NCBI RefSeq assembly: GCF_910592395.1
Contig: NC_088309.1
Coordinates: 9,488,501-9,552,500 of the forward strand
Reading direction: 5' to 3'
From: Lineus longissimus
Taxonomy: Eukaryota > Nemertea > Pilidiophora > Heteronemertea > Lineidae
DNA: 64,000 nucleotides
The notes under the pieces are model-generated. The model was given only the letters and a program-made list of their open reading frames with translations, made no database searches and was not told the DNA's origin. Positions 1 through 12,900 of this stretch are shown piece after piece. Positions within the stretch are counted from its first letter, which is position 1, and the number at the start of each line of letters is the position of its first letter. The position numbers and the translations under genes were made by a program.

Positions 1-3000
1 ACACTGCTTCCAATACCAATAGAACAATCATTAATTATTCACAAATTGGATAGAATACAAATTTCGCTATTGTTTGAACATTTTATTTCGAGCGACCAAT
101 ATATCGTCTGCCCACTGTTGTTGGCCAAGCCAGACTGTGTCCAAGCGACAGGAGCGGATTATACTGGCGCTAATAGCTTATATGGTGTCACGCGGAAATT
201 ATATTGCTTTTTCACTGTCCATTGGAACAATTTTGCACTAAGTCCATCATTGGATGAACTCAAATGACATCAGATGATGGGCATCATGTCTTCGGAGATA
301 TCAACTGAATATACTAGTAAGTGAGTTTGATGCCAAACAACTTCTTTTATAAGGAACTAGTCGAATTAAGATATTCTTATCGGATGACATCAGATTCTCA
401 TATAACAGCTATTTAAAAGGTAAGGAGATGCCACTGTACCCGCAACGGAGTTTGAAAGTTGCCCAGAGCGTGAATTTCAAATACTCATCGCCAGAGAACT
501 TTCAACAAGACGTTTGTGCAGAAGGCGGTCGGCCGTTTTCAAATAGAACCTTTGCGCCAAGAAAGTACACGTAGATGGTCAAATTGGACATAAAAGTAAA
601 AAGAATGGATTTTCTTGAAGCAGATGGTCTAAAAGAATCTTCTCAAGAACAGATGGTAAAACAATTTTTTTTTTCTGAAGCAGATGGTCTTAAAGAACCT
701 CAGAAGCAGATGGTAAAAAGAACCTTTTGTTCTTGAAGCAGATGGTCTAAAAGGACCTTCTCAAAAGCAGATGGTAAAAAGAAACGTAAAGTAATGACGA
801 AGCAGATGGTCTAAAAGAACCTTCTCAAGAGCAGATGGTAAAAAGGAAACTTGTTCTTGAAGCAGATGGTAAAAAGAACCTTGTTCTTGAAGCAGATGGT
901 AAAAAGAAACTTGTTCTTGAAGCAGATGGTTTAAAAGAGCCTTCTCAAAAGCAGAAAAGAAGTTAATTTCTTAGAAGCAGCAGGGTAAAACCCAGCAGTT
1001 TGTCCAAGTGACTAACCTTTGTCCTCAAGTATACAAACGAATACCGTTTCCAAAATAACCATGTGGAACTTGTGGTATTTATTCACAATAGTATTAAACA
1101 AGCCATCCCTATATTTTATACACCACATCACACATCAAACTAATGCTTCTTTATAATAATGACCCTAGGCTTTTTTCAGGACAATCTCGCGTCCATGCAC
1201 TTCTGTATTCTTTAACTAGAGAAGACGATATATTGCATTGAGAGTAGACGTCGAGGTTTTGATCGATCTCATTCCCTTCGATCAATCATAATACATTTCA
1301 GCAGAGAATGAAGTTGTTTTAGAAAACTGGAGTTGGGGTTGCGATTTTTCCAGTGGTAATCCTCGTCGAAATATGGTTACACGCACGGCGTTGACGGTTG
1401 GAAACAACAACAAAGAATGACCCCGAGGTGTCGTCTGCTATATCAACATAAATGAAACTTCAATGGGGTACTTTGCTAGGAATGAATACATTTATTATCC
1501 GGGGGCTTAGTTGTGTTTATCATGCCGCGCAATCCAAAACTGACATGATGATATTTGAAACTATCTCCAAATCAGACGAATCAGACCAATTTACGTGAGT
1601 GAATAATGTTGTTTACCATTTAACCCGAAGAACAACTTGGTGTGGTGTTTCTTCTTGTAGAAATCGTATCTTCATCTATCTGGTTGTTGTCTCAAAAAAG
1701 AAACGGAATTCCTCAAATGATGCAAGGTTTCTATCAACCCGATTTGGTGCTTCCAATCTACCACTTTCCAATCACACTTTCTCCTGCATCAACAGATATT
1801 CTGGCGGACTATCCAAGGACGACCAAGGACATTCTTCGTGTGGCTTGTTACTTTCCCAGTTGCTACTCTCTTTCAGGTGGCCATTTGCATGTACAGGTCT
1901 TGATAGTTAGTGATAGATGCTTTCTTGTTCTCCTATTATTGCCTTGGACTTGCGATGTGTTGGAGAGACTAGTCAATGCTTTTCAACACATCTCGTCTGA
2001 TGACCACTGAATAACATTTTTACCCTTTGGTTTGAACTCATTATTTGTGACACACATCTCTAAAGTTTAATTCTCCACTGAATAGGCAGCTAAAGCTTTC
2101 CAACGAAAGGGAATTAAGGATGTCATCCTCTGGGAACTCAGATGTAGTTAAGTGTTCAAAGACAGGCTTAGACTTTCCGAAAATGACAGTATTATGTGTC
2201 CATGTATAAGGCGATCTTCGCGATTCGAATGAACTGTACCATTTAGCGTGAAACCTCGCTTTCCCCAAAGCTTAGTTGTGTCAAGAATTGTTGTTATCTT
2301 GGCATGTCTACTTGAAAGCGTTGCTTTGAGGAAAGCAACATCGGTGGTGAGTTAAGTGCCGAGCACATATCTGTGTGGCACCGAAGTGCGATGTTGATTT
2401 ATCTTACTAAAACTTGGTCGGAAATGTTGTGCATGATTTGGAAATGTGCGCGGTCGATTAGTTCGGTTGGAATAATTCTATCAATGAGGGTTCTGGCTTA
2501 AATATTTGAAAACAAACCTTGTTTACTTTCTGCCCTTTGATTTATCAAATCATTACAACGTATTTAGTCGGTGTTGATATAAGTGGTGTGGACATGGGTC
2601 AACCATCGGAGGTCAGCCGTGTTGTGCGTTGATGACAGAAAGGCAACGGAATTATATACGGGTAAAACTCCCTTGGCAGTTCATTCGTCATCCTGAAATG
2701 CTTCCTTCATGGGGAGGGGCGAGGCTGGTCCACTGCGTCTGTAGTGTAATATGCAGCGTTGGCTTCCGTCATAGCAGGGCCTGGGGTAATTAACCCCAGT
2801 GTGAGGGCCTTTCGTCAATATTTTCACTAGTTTTTGCCAAGGGATTTACCGGATCAATCTGAAGTCGTAATAATGTCAAAATGTATGCAGAGAAAATATG
2901 GCATAACGTTGTTGTTTTTCTTATTTATTTTTCATTTATGAAGTGTTGGTTGGCTTTTGGTTGTTGATGGTCGCCGACTGCAAGCTATAGGAGTTTTAGA

Positions 3001-3071
3001 TGTCAGAATGTCATGGAGTACACTTGCGATGTATGGAAATTAGGTATAATTCCCCAATTTCTGTCTTTCAG
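1..3071. other. Left intergenic stretch
   Basis: I see no supported gene here. Short open frames at 46-267, 1599-2010 and 2041-2268 have no recognisable domain and no splice context. The only structured sequence is a minisatellite near 613-965. The right end (about 3055-3071) is a good splice acceptor, a pyrimidine run followed by CAG, so the gene to the right probably has a non-coding first exon somewhere in this stretch that I cannot place. Confidence 0.5.
613..965. repeat. Degenerate minisatellite, 28-30 bp unit
   Basis: About eleven to twelve imperfect units share the core GAAGCAGATGGT followed by an A-rich stretch. Long units carry CTAAAAGAACCTTCTCAA and short ones AAAAAGAACCTTGTTCTT, so the array alternates two half-unit types. 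Stops in all frames exclude a coding array. Confidence 0.85.
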
Positions 3072-3162
3072 AGGTTCTCATTGCATCAGAGGATAAGACA
3101 CTTAGCTGCGACGGACTTTTGTCATCCTTCTCTTGGGGATTGATAGATTAAAGTATTTAGAC

Positions 3163-3942
3163 ATGGTCAGCCAAGGAAGAGTGAAGTTTGCGTTACCAAC
3201 CATACACAAAGGTTCGGGGCCTTTAGTCGCGCCAAGCCATGGGCGGAGTAACTCCACGCGACAGCTACCGTCAAAGACATCGGAACATGGCATGCCGTAC
3301 GTTATCACAATGACGGAGAGAGGGACAACCGTACGGCCGCTGTCTCCACCCAAATCACGGCCAAATAGCCCGTCAATGACAGTCAGTATGCAGGGAACGA
3401 CTCCACGGTCTCGGGAGAAGGCCAAGCGATCTATTGTGACTTGTAACAACCCACAACCTATGATGCTTCTCCCAAGAATCGAGACAAGGATGTCTTCGGA
3501 CTTCATTGATTTCGCCTCAAATCTGCGTCGTTCTGGTGTCATTCCCGTGGACATGCGGACCTCATTACATCTAGGCACGGCCAGGTCCACGAACGTGGAC
3601 AAGGGCGAAATAAACATTGACACAGAGGCGATTCTCGCGTCCATGTCTGACCAACTCAACCGCGGGGACTGCGTAAGCGATGCTGGGGTATCGGACTACT
3701 CCTCGGTACCGGACTATATTGACACGTACGCCGATATGGGATCTATTGACAAATATCTCACCAGAAAGACCCGGATATCGTCTGCTGACTCAGTCTATAG
3801 CCATGACGACGATTATTACTTCAAGGGTATGGAGCAGCTTGGTATCCATGTCAACGAGAGTTGTGAGGAGTGTATGAGGTTGATTAAGAAGTTTGGAGGG
3901 GTGAAGAAGTTCATGAGATGGTTCTTGAAGAGGGCAGATGGG
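3163..3942 (+). CDS. First coding exon of the unnamed gene
   Basis: It encodes 260 residues and ends in phase 0 at a strong donor (GGGGTGAGT). Residues 1-110 are basic and proline/serine rich. The last 40 residues form a compact Cys-containing helical segment (ESCEECMRLIKKFGGVKKF, then MRWFLKRADG), which is the only ordered-looking part. The exon is preceded by an acceptor at 3070-3071, so a non-coding exon probably lies upstream. Confidence 0.8.
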
Positions 3943-6900
3943 GTGAGTATAGAATACGTCCAATCAAGTGCTCTAATTCGGCAGTCCTCAGAAATGGGTC
4001 AAATCACTAAGCTTAATTTAAGGTGGGCCTTCCCGCCAATTTTGCTTTCGGAAATCGGTGAATACTTTGTTACGATGCATTATTATCGTTTTATTTTGAC
4101 ATTTTTGCCAATCACCAAATTTTTTTTAATGATGCATACTTGCCCAAGTAGGATACACCCTGCTCTCAGCAGCGCTGCTCTACTCGAATAGCTGCACTTA
4201 GGTTCAGTTCTAACGGGACTAGCGTGACAAGGTATATTACTTTTGGACCGAACTGTACATGTCAACTCTTCAATAGTTAGATTTAAGATCGTTTGATAGA
4301 TGGCGTAGGCGCTGTTCAAATAAATTTCCCACTCATCAGTGTAAAAATCGATTCCTCATATGTTCATGTGATATTTGTGTGACGATTTTGTTCAGCTGTG
4401 TAAGAGGTATGACAACTGGACTGATTCTGTCGAACACCCACTGATATGAATAAGTTATCTTGTTCAGTGTTCTGGTTGTGACTTTGTCCTCACATGTACA
4501 TGACCAGTTTGAGGTGAATGTTAGTAAATGGTAAAGTTGGTTGGTGTAGCCAAATCTGCCTGGCCCATTCGTAAGGTAATGAAAGGGCCAGCCAGATTTG
4601 GCTTAAGAGATACTCTTCCTAATCTTATCTCTTTTAGATCACACCGAGCATGGCTATTTAGACCATGCCAATTTACCGGCGGTGTGCGTCAATCCTAAAG
4701 TCTCGTCCTTCATGAGGGATACCGGCGCACAACGTCGATAGATCGGCATTTTGGCGAGAAGGCAGTTTGTACCCTATGACGCGTGATAATTTCTTCATCA
4801 CCAAGGCAAAGCTTAAAAGATCAATAGTTTTCTCTTCGAAAGCTTTGTGTAATCTTGTTTCTGCAGTCCTAGGTGTCATTATAACCTCATGGATGTCATA
4901 GAAGAACATAGAAGCAGAATCTTTCAATCTTGACTCCGAGCGTTCTCCAGTAGTCTTTGCCAAGAATGCGCGCTAATGTTGCGCGCGTACTGCTCGTTAA
5001 GGATGGGCTGTGATGTTTCTTGTGGAATATAACGAAAAACGTGAGCTTTAGTTTTCTAAATTTGGCGGGCTTTCATGGTCCGAAAACGGCTTACTATTCG
5101 CTGTTGAAATATATCTAATCTCTCAATAATTTTTCAATTTAATCCGCCAGACAAATCGATATTCGATGATCGATTACCGGTAGTGCATAGAACAAATCAA
5201 TCCTTGTTGATTATTTAGGTTATTGCACGTTCGAACAGGTGGGTGGAATAACCAAAACCGTACATATACTTAGTCTCGCTCAAAGAAATTTCCATAGCGT
5301 ACACGTACCCATCGTTCTACATGCGTATTCATAGTTGCCAAAGACTGTGACTTGTGGCGGCGCTATTTGAAGTAACCCCATAATGACTGGCGTACGTAGC
5401 AACCGCGGTAGTGGCACACATTTTCATTGATTGAAGAAAGTATTTCAATAAGGATTGTCCGATTCATTCGGTTATTGATATTTTGGCCATGAAGTGATTT
5501 CTAAGGATTTCGTGACAGTTTGAGGTATTTGATCATACTGGAAGTGAGTCAGTCGTGAAAGTCTAGTTTTCGGATAGTCTGTCATAGTGAGTGTCCAGAC
5601 ATTCATTGTATTTCTTTATGTGGTGTCTAATGGACTGAGGATTGGAATTGAAAGGCCACTGCTATATAGCGTCAGCTTGTTGTTTGTTCATATTCAAATC
5701 TCGGATATAAAGCAGTCTCAGAATCTTGACAAAACCTTGGGAGTGAGCATCCCTAACTTGAGATGATGTCTCTCTTAGTATAGGGACATCTGTTGAGGTG
5801 AGGCTTAGGGTTACATCCTATCTATTGTGTAAATGACATTGCTGATTCATTGCTTTTGTCTGAATTAAGCCTTCTACGGTTTGGTTGGGCTCATCCTTTT
5901 CTACCGATTCATTTTATTCACTATCAGTTTTGAAAAACACAAATTAATGATTTCTTAATCCATATATAAATAATTGACTTAGAAATCATACTAATTATAT
6001 TTCATAAAACAGAAATTACAAATATATGGCTTTACCACCCAAGGTTTTTACATCTCATCAATACATTTAAAGGGGTTACAAAAGAGAGCCAGGGTACGAT
6101 ATCTGTGGGATGAGTGGAAATAAGTAGGCCTACTTTATATATAAATTAGATGATGGATATTGTTAACAAGAGGCCCGAAAGTCCAGGAACTCAGCTGCTC
6201 AGATGTAGCAAATTGTAATATTTGATTTGTAAGAATTTCTGTTAAGTATTTTTAAGCTTAATTCTTGGTATAGCTGAAAGTTTAGTTAATGATGAGGACA
6301 CTGAATAGTAAGTCAGATACCTGTACTTACAATGTTTTATCAAAAAAGGACCATTATCACTGATTATTGAAATCTTCATGACATTAAAGTCTTCATGTCT
6401 TCTGAGAGTTCTCGGTAAAATTACATTTGCTGCAGTAAAACTGCTGCCACAGATATTTTTAAAGTGGTACAGAAACTCCCATTGTGATGGTGAATTAAGC
6501 TTGGTACTAATATGTCAATGGCTTGGCATGAATTGAATTCCCGAGAAGGGAGGAACTACATTGTCTATCAGTAAGTCATTAACTATCTGAATGGGCCAGT
6601 CTTATGTGTCATCTTAGAACCTATAACATGAAATGAAAATGAAAATTCTCAGAAAGTGGAAGTGGGACAGAGTTAGATATGTTTGTTTTATTAGTAAATA
6701 ACATTGGGATAAAATGAATCGGTAGAGAAAATTGCCCAAGTTAATTTTGGATTATTTCGCTTTTTAAGTTTGCAACGAGGAACTGTGAGTTTGTACATGT
6801 GAATTGTTGAATCAACAGACTGTTTATTTGTTACTGGATATTTAGTTGACCATCGGTGGTATACTGAGTGGCAATGATGTTGTCGAGCCCAGAGATACCG

Positions 6901-9900
6901 TGGGTCGCCCATGGCTTCCAAAGTGGTGGTCGCGACACCCAACGGAAACACTTTTGCAACCCTGTGGTGGACATGCATTCAAATGTGATCATATGTTCAA
7001 CTGGGAATCAAGATGGGACTTTAATTCGTCAGAAAATCCCATCGCTTAAGACTGGTGCTCAGTATCGCGCACGGGTGAAAAGTGCTACGGTTCGGATGAT
7101 AGAAAATGTTCCAGCTCCTCCTCGAGCTGGCAGTGCCAGACGGAGACCTTGGAGTGCGACTGCAGCTATGAGCAAAAGTATGGACACAAGCCGCCCTCAG
7201 TCGGTTCAGCGAGCACGGTCTGCAGCCAATAGTCGCCCGGGTAGTGGTAGGCCCAGGAGTGCTCGACTCAAAAACACGGGGACAATGAGACACCCAAGCT
7301 ACGGTGACAGCGGAATACAAACCGGATCAAATGTTCGTAAACTTTACTCGGCAATGAGCAACTATACAGATGAAGAACGTCATGACATGCAAAATTTCCA
7401 ACCTGATCCTGACCATAGATATTTTAGTCGTCATTCGCGTTGTCACAATCAGGACCATCTTCACCGTCAGTTGGTGCAGAGTGTCCCTCAGACTGCTTGT
7501 GAGGACTGTGGAGCGTCTTGTCCCAGCAATAATTATGCATTTAGAGCGCCATCTAACCCAACCCTTGCGGAGCTATTTCAGGAGTACATGACAAGACCTC
7601 GGACGGCTCCGGCAACGGTATGTTTTTACCTCTAACATTTTCTATTTTGGTGACAAAGTTGTGCATTTGATGGCAACATCGGAATGATAAAATGCTTTCT
7701 GGACATAATTACATATAGTTTAACCATAATTGTATGCATTAAGGTAACCTAAGATGGAAGGCAATTAAAGATTGCATATTTATTTGGGTGTAAAACTTGC
7801 TGCCCATATACATTCTTCATTTGATCTGCTCCTTCTCCACACATGATCCCATTTGCTTACTCATGAGTGAAGTACTCTTATCAAGCACATCTTTGCAGCA
7901 CATATTCTGGTCTTCAGTATAAAGGATTAGCTTGCTCAAATCAGCTTGCTCACTATCCATAGGTGGAGCCAGAATCTGCAGAGAGGGCTCATTAATTTTC
8001 AAAAATACAAGGGCCGGCCGCAACAGTCAATTTTGACATCCTTAAGATCTTTCTCGGTCAATTTCAACAATTTTGTCCCAAAAGGAGGATGAGTCGCTGA
8101 CTTTCCCGATGCTCTCACTTTTTGCTTTACTTGATTTAACACTGTATTGCCTACTTATACCAGCGAACGCTGTGCGGTGAATGTAGTCGGAAAAAGGAAC
8201 ATAATTCCACGAAATGTTACCTCCGTGTGCAGAGGGAGAAATTAAGGAAACAACAGAAGGTAGACGATTACAAGAGTGAAATTGAAACACTGTTTTTAAA
8301 GCAATTAAGATGATTTATGATTTTTTTCACACATTTTTATATTTGAGCGAAGATTTTGTCTTGGTCTGACACAAGCCACTCTTTTGGTGCATTTTATATT
8401 GCACCAGAGTACGCATATGTAAAATTTAGATTTTAAGGAACAAATTGAAGGCAAACAAGGGGTTGTCAGTCAATAGGCGTCATACTGGCTAATTTTCGGC
8501 TTATAAAAGTGGTTCAAATTGATTGGTAAATTGCTTATGGGTTGGTTAAACCTGATTCCTGTCCTTATGAAACAATAGGCCCTGACAAACACGGGCCTAT
8601 TCCTGTTCTGGATGATCAAAGGAATTTCTGAAATATTTTTTTGGGATTTCAGACTAGGCTGATTTTGAAATATTTGCAATTATTGATCAAGATTGGGCAT
8701 CCCAGTCAGGGAACAATAAATAAGCAGAAAAGCAGGATCTTATGAAAGTGTATCTTGCATGAGCAATAGTTCAGTCAAATTAAGGGATTGTGGATGCTTG
8801 GTCATCAGGGAGTCGAGTGACTTTAAAGGGCTCCCCACCCAAGAAGATGGGGGGGGGGGGGTAGTTCAATCTGATATAGGCATTGACACCCTTTTGTTGC
8901 AATCTATGAAGTCATCTCCCTCATACTGTGTCACCAAGGGAAATAGTGATTCACACTATCAAAATAGTGAAAGGTGTTGTTCACAGTTCACAAGTATGAA
9001 TGAGATGTGGAATTTTATGATGTCACACTGTGTCGTAGTATAGTGGCAAAGTTGCATACATGAAATAATGGCGATATAATATCGCGTTATTGTTTTTCAC
9101 CCTTGGCGGTAACATGGAACTTAACCTAAAAGGGCTTTGGCGATCTTGAAAAATTCCAGAATTTTTTTGGTAGGCCTACCCCAATTAGAAAGTCAGTGTC
9201 AAAACTGTTTTATTGGCAAACACATTTGTGTAATTATATGGTATCCATTGGAATGCCACTGGGACAAAACCACTGGAAATGTTGCAGTAGATTTCAAAAC
9301 TGGTCTCGATGAGTAGACTGAAGTAACACAGTGGCTTATTCTACTTCATAGAAAGTGTTCGTATACAAGACCTGTTATTTTTCCACTTCAAATAGTATAT
9401 ATTTACTGCTGGTCGCCAACAATGGATTAACTGTAGCCTACACCGCCTAAGCATATTTAACGTACATAGGCCTTTGGGATATTATCACACAATTACCTAT
9501 CAAGTTCAACTAATTTTAAGAAAATAGTTGTCCTACTGTGCGACCTTATACTGATCATAGCGGTTAAAAATAAGTAACAGTAAAGCTTTTATCTACATTT
9601 GCATATGCATATGATATGTTGGAATTGATTTTAAAATTTAAAAAAATATTTTCAGATTCATGGCAGTGCTTAAAGTGCCAGAATTCAACAGTGTTGCATC
9701 TATGGAGTGTTGCTATACTGTTCCCCACTGATAACCTCCCTGCTTAAATGAAGCTGTGATTTCTCCTTATTTAGCTAGAGGGGGAGAAAGCCTGGTCAGC
9801 TAGTAAGAACCTGGTCACTGCTTCAGAAACGTGCCTTGTTAGCTTCGATTTGCCTAGCTATACGCAGGCAAGAGTCAACTTCATTCTGTAAAGATCAGCT

Positions 9901-12900
9901 TCTTATTGGACCACTACAATGTATCATAGTGCTGTGGCCCTTTGTAATGAAGTCCCTCATTGCAATGAACGGTTACCCTTAAAGGGTTCCTGCATAAACC
10001 CATTGTACCAGAGGGCCTGCTGGGCTAAAAATTCTCCAAAGTGTGAGATTTGAGTTTTCCCTTGATCAATCTGTTTCCCATGATATATGTACGACTGAAT
10101 TTTCAGTGCGACTTTTTTTCTCCTTTCCACCTGAGAAGTTTTATGTGACACGGCACAGTTTGTTTTCTGTTGATACCAGTGCCGTGCAAAATATTCTATG
10201 ATGTTTATTTTCATGCGATTGGACGAGTTATTTCATGTGTATCAGTGCACAATTGTTGATTATATAGATACAACAATTTATTTTATGCTATGATTAATGC
10301 ACTTTTTTTTCTGTAGAAGTATACAATTATTGCTTGTAATTTTTATAATAGTAACAAGAGGGCTTTCTTAAGAATTATATCGGGGTTGGTGTTTTGTCAT
10401 ATTCGATGAGATGTGAGGACACTTTTATCCAATTTCTCACCTTTGTTCCGTAGAAATATATACATGGTGTGGGAAACTGTTAAAGGCAGATTTACACTGT
10501 TTGGGTCATTGCTATTGGTGATTGGCAAAATTATAGGAGGTTGAATTTGTTTTGATACATGCTGTATAACTTGCAACAAATGCCTGTTGTTCTGTAAATC
10601 ATCTCTTTTCAGCATTTCAGGAGGTATTCAATTAAAGAATGGTTTTGGGATAATATTTTTTCAACTCTTTTTCAGAGAAAGGAATTTGAACAGGTACCAA
10701 AGTACTCAAATGTAAGTATCAATAAGACGTAGGTGATATAGCTTGCAAAAGCAACTATACTTTCTACTGAAGATGTGGAAGAGATTTGAAATGGTCATTG
10801 GTTCTATAATGAGAAGTTGGTGATCCTGTTAAGAAAATTTTTTGATTTAAGTAAAGTATTCGTAATGTAAAACATTTAAAATAGCATAGACATATTATCT
10901 GCAATCCCGGTCCACAATGTATAAAGTCATGAAGTCAAACTTCAGTTTCTTAACTTCTTTCTGAATTATGGTGCAGGCAGCAGATGAGCAAGGCTTGGTA
11001 AGGTCTCATTTCAAAACACCACTTGAATCACAGTTTGAATATTCCAAGAAACAAAATAAGTAAAAAATAGTGGGTTCATTTTCGGATGCATTACACTTTA
11101 CTTGGAATATTCAAATGAAGTTTTAAAAGTAAGTTTCTGGATCGCTCACAAGTGATAATTTATGAAGACAAATTCTTTGTATTTGTTCACGTTCTGTGTT
11201 CGATTACAAAGAATTCTCTTTTAGTAATTGGTAATTTGTGAGTGATAGGGAAACTGACTCTATCGTGAAGGGAAAATATGTTTGTTCACGATATTAATTT
11301 CTGTTCGAAACCATCTAATTTGTATCAATACCTTTCCTTTAGTGCATGACCATTGGCATGACTTATTTGTTCAACACTGGTAATTTTTCTTGAGATGAAA
11401 TTTTTTTCTGACATTGTTGTGAAAGATTTAGTTTTGTCACTGACATACATTGTATTTGATAGACTTCACAAGTTGGAATACTATTTACTAAAAAACAACA
11501 ATTCAATTCCTGCCTTTTGATACTAGTACATCCTGCATGTTCCATCAGTCAGTGATACCAACCCCTTCTTCTAAAATGATAATCACAGTGATTACTCATG
11601 TGCTTGAAATATATACAACCTAAAGTTAACACTTGGTACCTATTAACCATAATTAATGAGGGCATAACAAGGCACAAGAATGAAAAGAAAAGAATATTCG
11701 ATTGCAATTAATTTGATTGATGATATTCTGGAATTGCACAGTGGGTCTGTGAACCAGTTCATATCTACTTTGGGAAGGTCATTGTGAGAAGTAAGGTTGG
11801 ACACGTTTAGGGATTTTTTGAGTATAGGGTCATATCTGAGCAGTTTCATATAACCCATTGTGATCTTCTTACAGATTACTCGAGGAAACACTCCTCACTT
11901 CTGTAACTTCGTCCGGAAGTTGAAATTACACGAACGCTATGATCTGTCGTCACCACGAGTTCGACAGGCATTTGGAAGCAATGATGATCTCGATGACCTT
12001 GACGCCTTAAGTTTGAAGTCAGTCGGCAGCCGCAGTAGCCGTAGCACAAAGGTTTCCGGGCGGTCTGGTGGGGTGCAAGGGCGGCCAGGATCTCCCTCTG
12101 ATGAGGGTGATTTGGAAGATGAATACAGTAGTAAGATCGGTAAGTTTTGGCGTTACATGACTCCGGAGAGACATCAATTGCCTTCCAGATGCTGATCAAG
12201 TTTGTGTGATTCCCCATTATGATTTCCTTGTGTGTTTTTGCAGCCCAATACACCATGACCCCCCGACCCCCCCCCCCGGACCCCCCAAAAGAATTCTGTA
12301 TCCCCAATTCTGACCTGTTGATAACGCATTTCCAGAACCATGCACAATTCCAGACCTCAAAATAATCCGGGAACCAAAAACCACGCCAGAACCTATCCCT
12401 GGTCAAGAGGTTCACACCGCAACACTGATAGTGTCACAAAATGTTGATGGTGGTAAGGAATAAGATGCACCTATATAACCACTTAAGGAACATAACCGTT
12501 TTATTGAAGTAACAATTTAGTGTGTGAATTTCATAAAATATTATCATTGAGTAGTGCTTAAACATATATTTCATTGCGCACACAAATGTGTGTGCTAATA
12601 TCACTTTAAGGATGACAACAATGTAACAATTAAATGCAAAATTGTTTAAGATGTCAAAATGAGACCATGAAATATTGGCATGGAGTCATAAATTTAGGCA
12701 TAATCTCAGAACAATGGACGTTATCTTATGAACTTTCCCGCGCTAATGAACTAATCACTTGTTTGAAACAGCAGGTTGATTTCAGCAATTAAGTGATTAT
12801 AGTTGAAGTACATGTATACATACATTGTCCTATAGCAGTTCAAATTAAACCAATTCCATTGATATCACGCCTCATTTATGACTTTTCCGTGTTCTCAATG

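Noticed and set aside
46-267. 73-residue frame at the left edge
   Set aside because: No domain, no splice sites, start not supported.
770-800. Peptide KKKRKV, like a nuclear localisation signal
   Set aside because: It appears in a frame broken by stops inside a non-coding minisatellite.
1642-2010. 122-residue frame
   Set aside because: Overlaps another frame on the same strand; no recognisable motif or exon border.
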